A stretch of 6,831 nucleotides of DNA from Klebsiella pneumoniae (GTDB taxonomy: Bacteria > Pseudomonadota > Gammaproteobacteria > Ga0077536). The number at the start of each line of letters is the position of its first letter. Position 1 is the first letter of the stretch. Positions 6,534 to 6,831 of the stretch are shown piece after piece. The stretch spans positions 1 to 6,831 of the forward strand of contig CAMCBY010000228.1 in NCBI GenBank assembly GCA_945873015.1. Reading direction: 5' to 3'. Position numbers and translations under genes: made by a program. The notes beneath the pieces were generated by a model. The model worked only from the letters and a program-made list of their open reading frames with translations. It had not been told where the DNA came from and did no database searches.

Positions 6534-6610
6534 GTGGGTCAGGCTGCAGCCTGACGCGGCGCCTGATGGTGCGAGAGGCCATTACAACGTCCGACTGAAG
6601 TCGGACCCAC
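6534..6610. repeat. Inverted pair of REP-type palindromes with GTGG heads
   Basis: The first unit (6534-6555) is GTGG followed by the perfect 18-nt palindrome GTCAGGCTGCAGCCTGAC (6538-6555). The second unit (6589-6610) reads on the minus strand as GTGG followed by GTCCGACTTCAGTCGGAC. The outer arms GTGGGTC (6534-6540) and GACCCAC (6604-6610) are exact inverted repeats, separated in the middle by a 33-nt spacer. A GTGG or GTAG tetranucleotide beside an imperfect palindrome is the known signature of REP elements mobilised by RAYT (TnpA-REP, Y1 transposase-like) proteins. The head-out pair resembles a BIME. No RAYT gene is in this window. Confidence 0.8.
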
Positions 6611-6622
6611 AGCGCCAGAAGA

Positions 6623-6641
6623 TCGCTCCCTTAAGGAGCGA
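6623..6641. terminator. Probable bidirectional terminator hairpin between convergent genes
   Basis: TCGCTCC-CTTAA-GGAGCGA forms a 7-bp stem with a 5-nt loop. On the + strand it is followed by GTTCATTTCTCTGCTTTT, T-rich but interrupted. On the minus strand the hairpin starts 2 nt after the stop codon of the membrane-protein gene and is followed by TCTTCT. Neither side has a perfect T-run, so efficiency is uncertain, but the position between two converging genes is right for a terminator. Confidence 0.5.
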
Positions 6642-6643
6642 GT

Positions 6644-6831
6644 TCATTTCTCTGCTTTTGCCGCGCGCGCCAGTTTTTTTATCTCGATATCGTAGAGCGC
6701 CAGTTCACCGCCGGTGCGCACTGCCGCGATGGCCAGGCGCCCGACCATCATCAATAACAGAATCGCGATGAGCCAGGCCATAAAATAGGAGAAGCGGAAG
6801 CTTGCCTGCGGCGCGACGGCCTTCGTCTCAC
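6644..6831 (-). CDS. C-terminus of a membrane protein, unidentified (partial)
   Basis: On the minus strand an open frame enters from the window edge and ends at a TGA (complement of 6644-6646), giving the last 61 residues of a protein whose start lies outside. It has one strong transmembrane segment, FMAWLIAILLLMMVG (16-30), continuing into RLAIAAV. A basic and acidic tail GGELALYDIEIKKLARAAKAEK (40-61; shown here as features G40-G41, D47, K51-K52, K58 and K61) is probably cytoplasmic. Codon choice, the hydrophobic segment with positive residues after it, and a hairpin right after the stop all support a real gene. I cannot name the family from this fragment. It converges on the + strand exported-protein gene. 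Confidence 0.72.
   Translation of the reverse strand, partial: ETKAVAPQASFRFSYFMAWLIAILLLMMVGRLAIAAVRTGGELALYDIEIKKLARAAKAEK

Noticed and set aside
6499..6771. Plus-strand frame after the exported protein
   Set aside because: It overlaps the end of the real gene, both REP palindromes, the hairpin and the antisense of the membrane-protein end. Its translation has no domain.

Overview
The window is high-GC bacterial chromosome, densely coded on the + strand. The gene content suggests a gammaproteobacterium. The run cysM, PolB-like exonuclease, rlmD is a familiar gammaproteobacterial neighbourhood, and the proteins resemble those of Chromatiales/Acidiferrobacter-like or pseudomonad relatives. 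The exact lineage is inference; no rRNA or other decisive marker is present.

Layout. Bases 2-4359 form a tightly packed five-gene + strand run: the end of cysM (cysteine synthase B), a PolB-type 3'-5' exonuclease, rlmD (23S rRNA m5U1939 methyltransferase), a family-5 substrate-binding lipoprotein, and a short YkuD-fold L,D-transpeptidase/carboxypeptidase. The gaps are 22, -11, -4 and -14 nt, so this is probably one operon with translational coupling. After a 111-nt gap comes a secreted DUF3106-type protein (4471-5277) whose C-terminal third is a tandem array of exact 14-residue repeats. About 430 nt without a convincing gene follow (5278-5705), with two small hairpins. Next is an unrecognised exported protein (5706-6515) behind a clear Shine-Dalgarno. 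The 3' intergenic region holds an inverted pair of REP-type palindromes with GTGG heads (6534-6610) and a hairpin (6623-6641). The window closes with the C-terminus of a minus-strand membrane protein (6644 to the edge) that converges on the + strand genes.

How the genes may work together. CysM, the exonuclease and RlmD are housekeeping functions (cysteine synthesis, nucleic-acid processing, ribosome maturation). The lipoprotein and the YkuD enzyme overlap and look like a peptide-handling pair. The YkuD protein cannot have a signal peptide, because a stop codon lies just upstream of its ATG. It resembles the cytoplasmic ElsL/LdtK type of L,D-carboxypeptidase, so the pair may take part in recovery of murein peptides (inference). 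The two downstream exported proteins have no assigned function. The 14-residue repeat array and the orphan exported protein are the least explained parts of the window. I saw no CRISPR array, tRNA, rRNA, transposase or phage gene.
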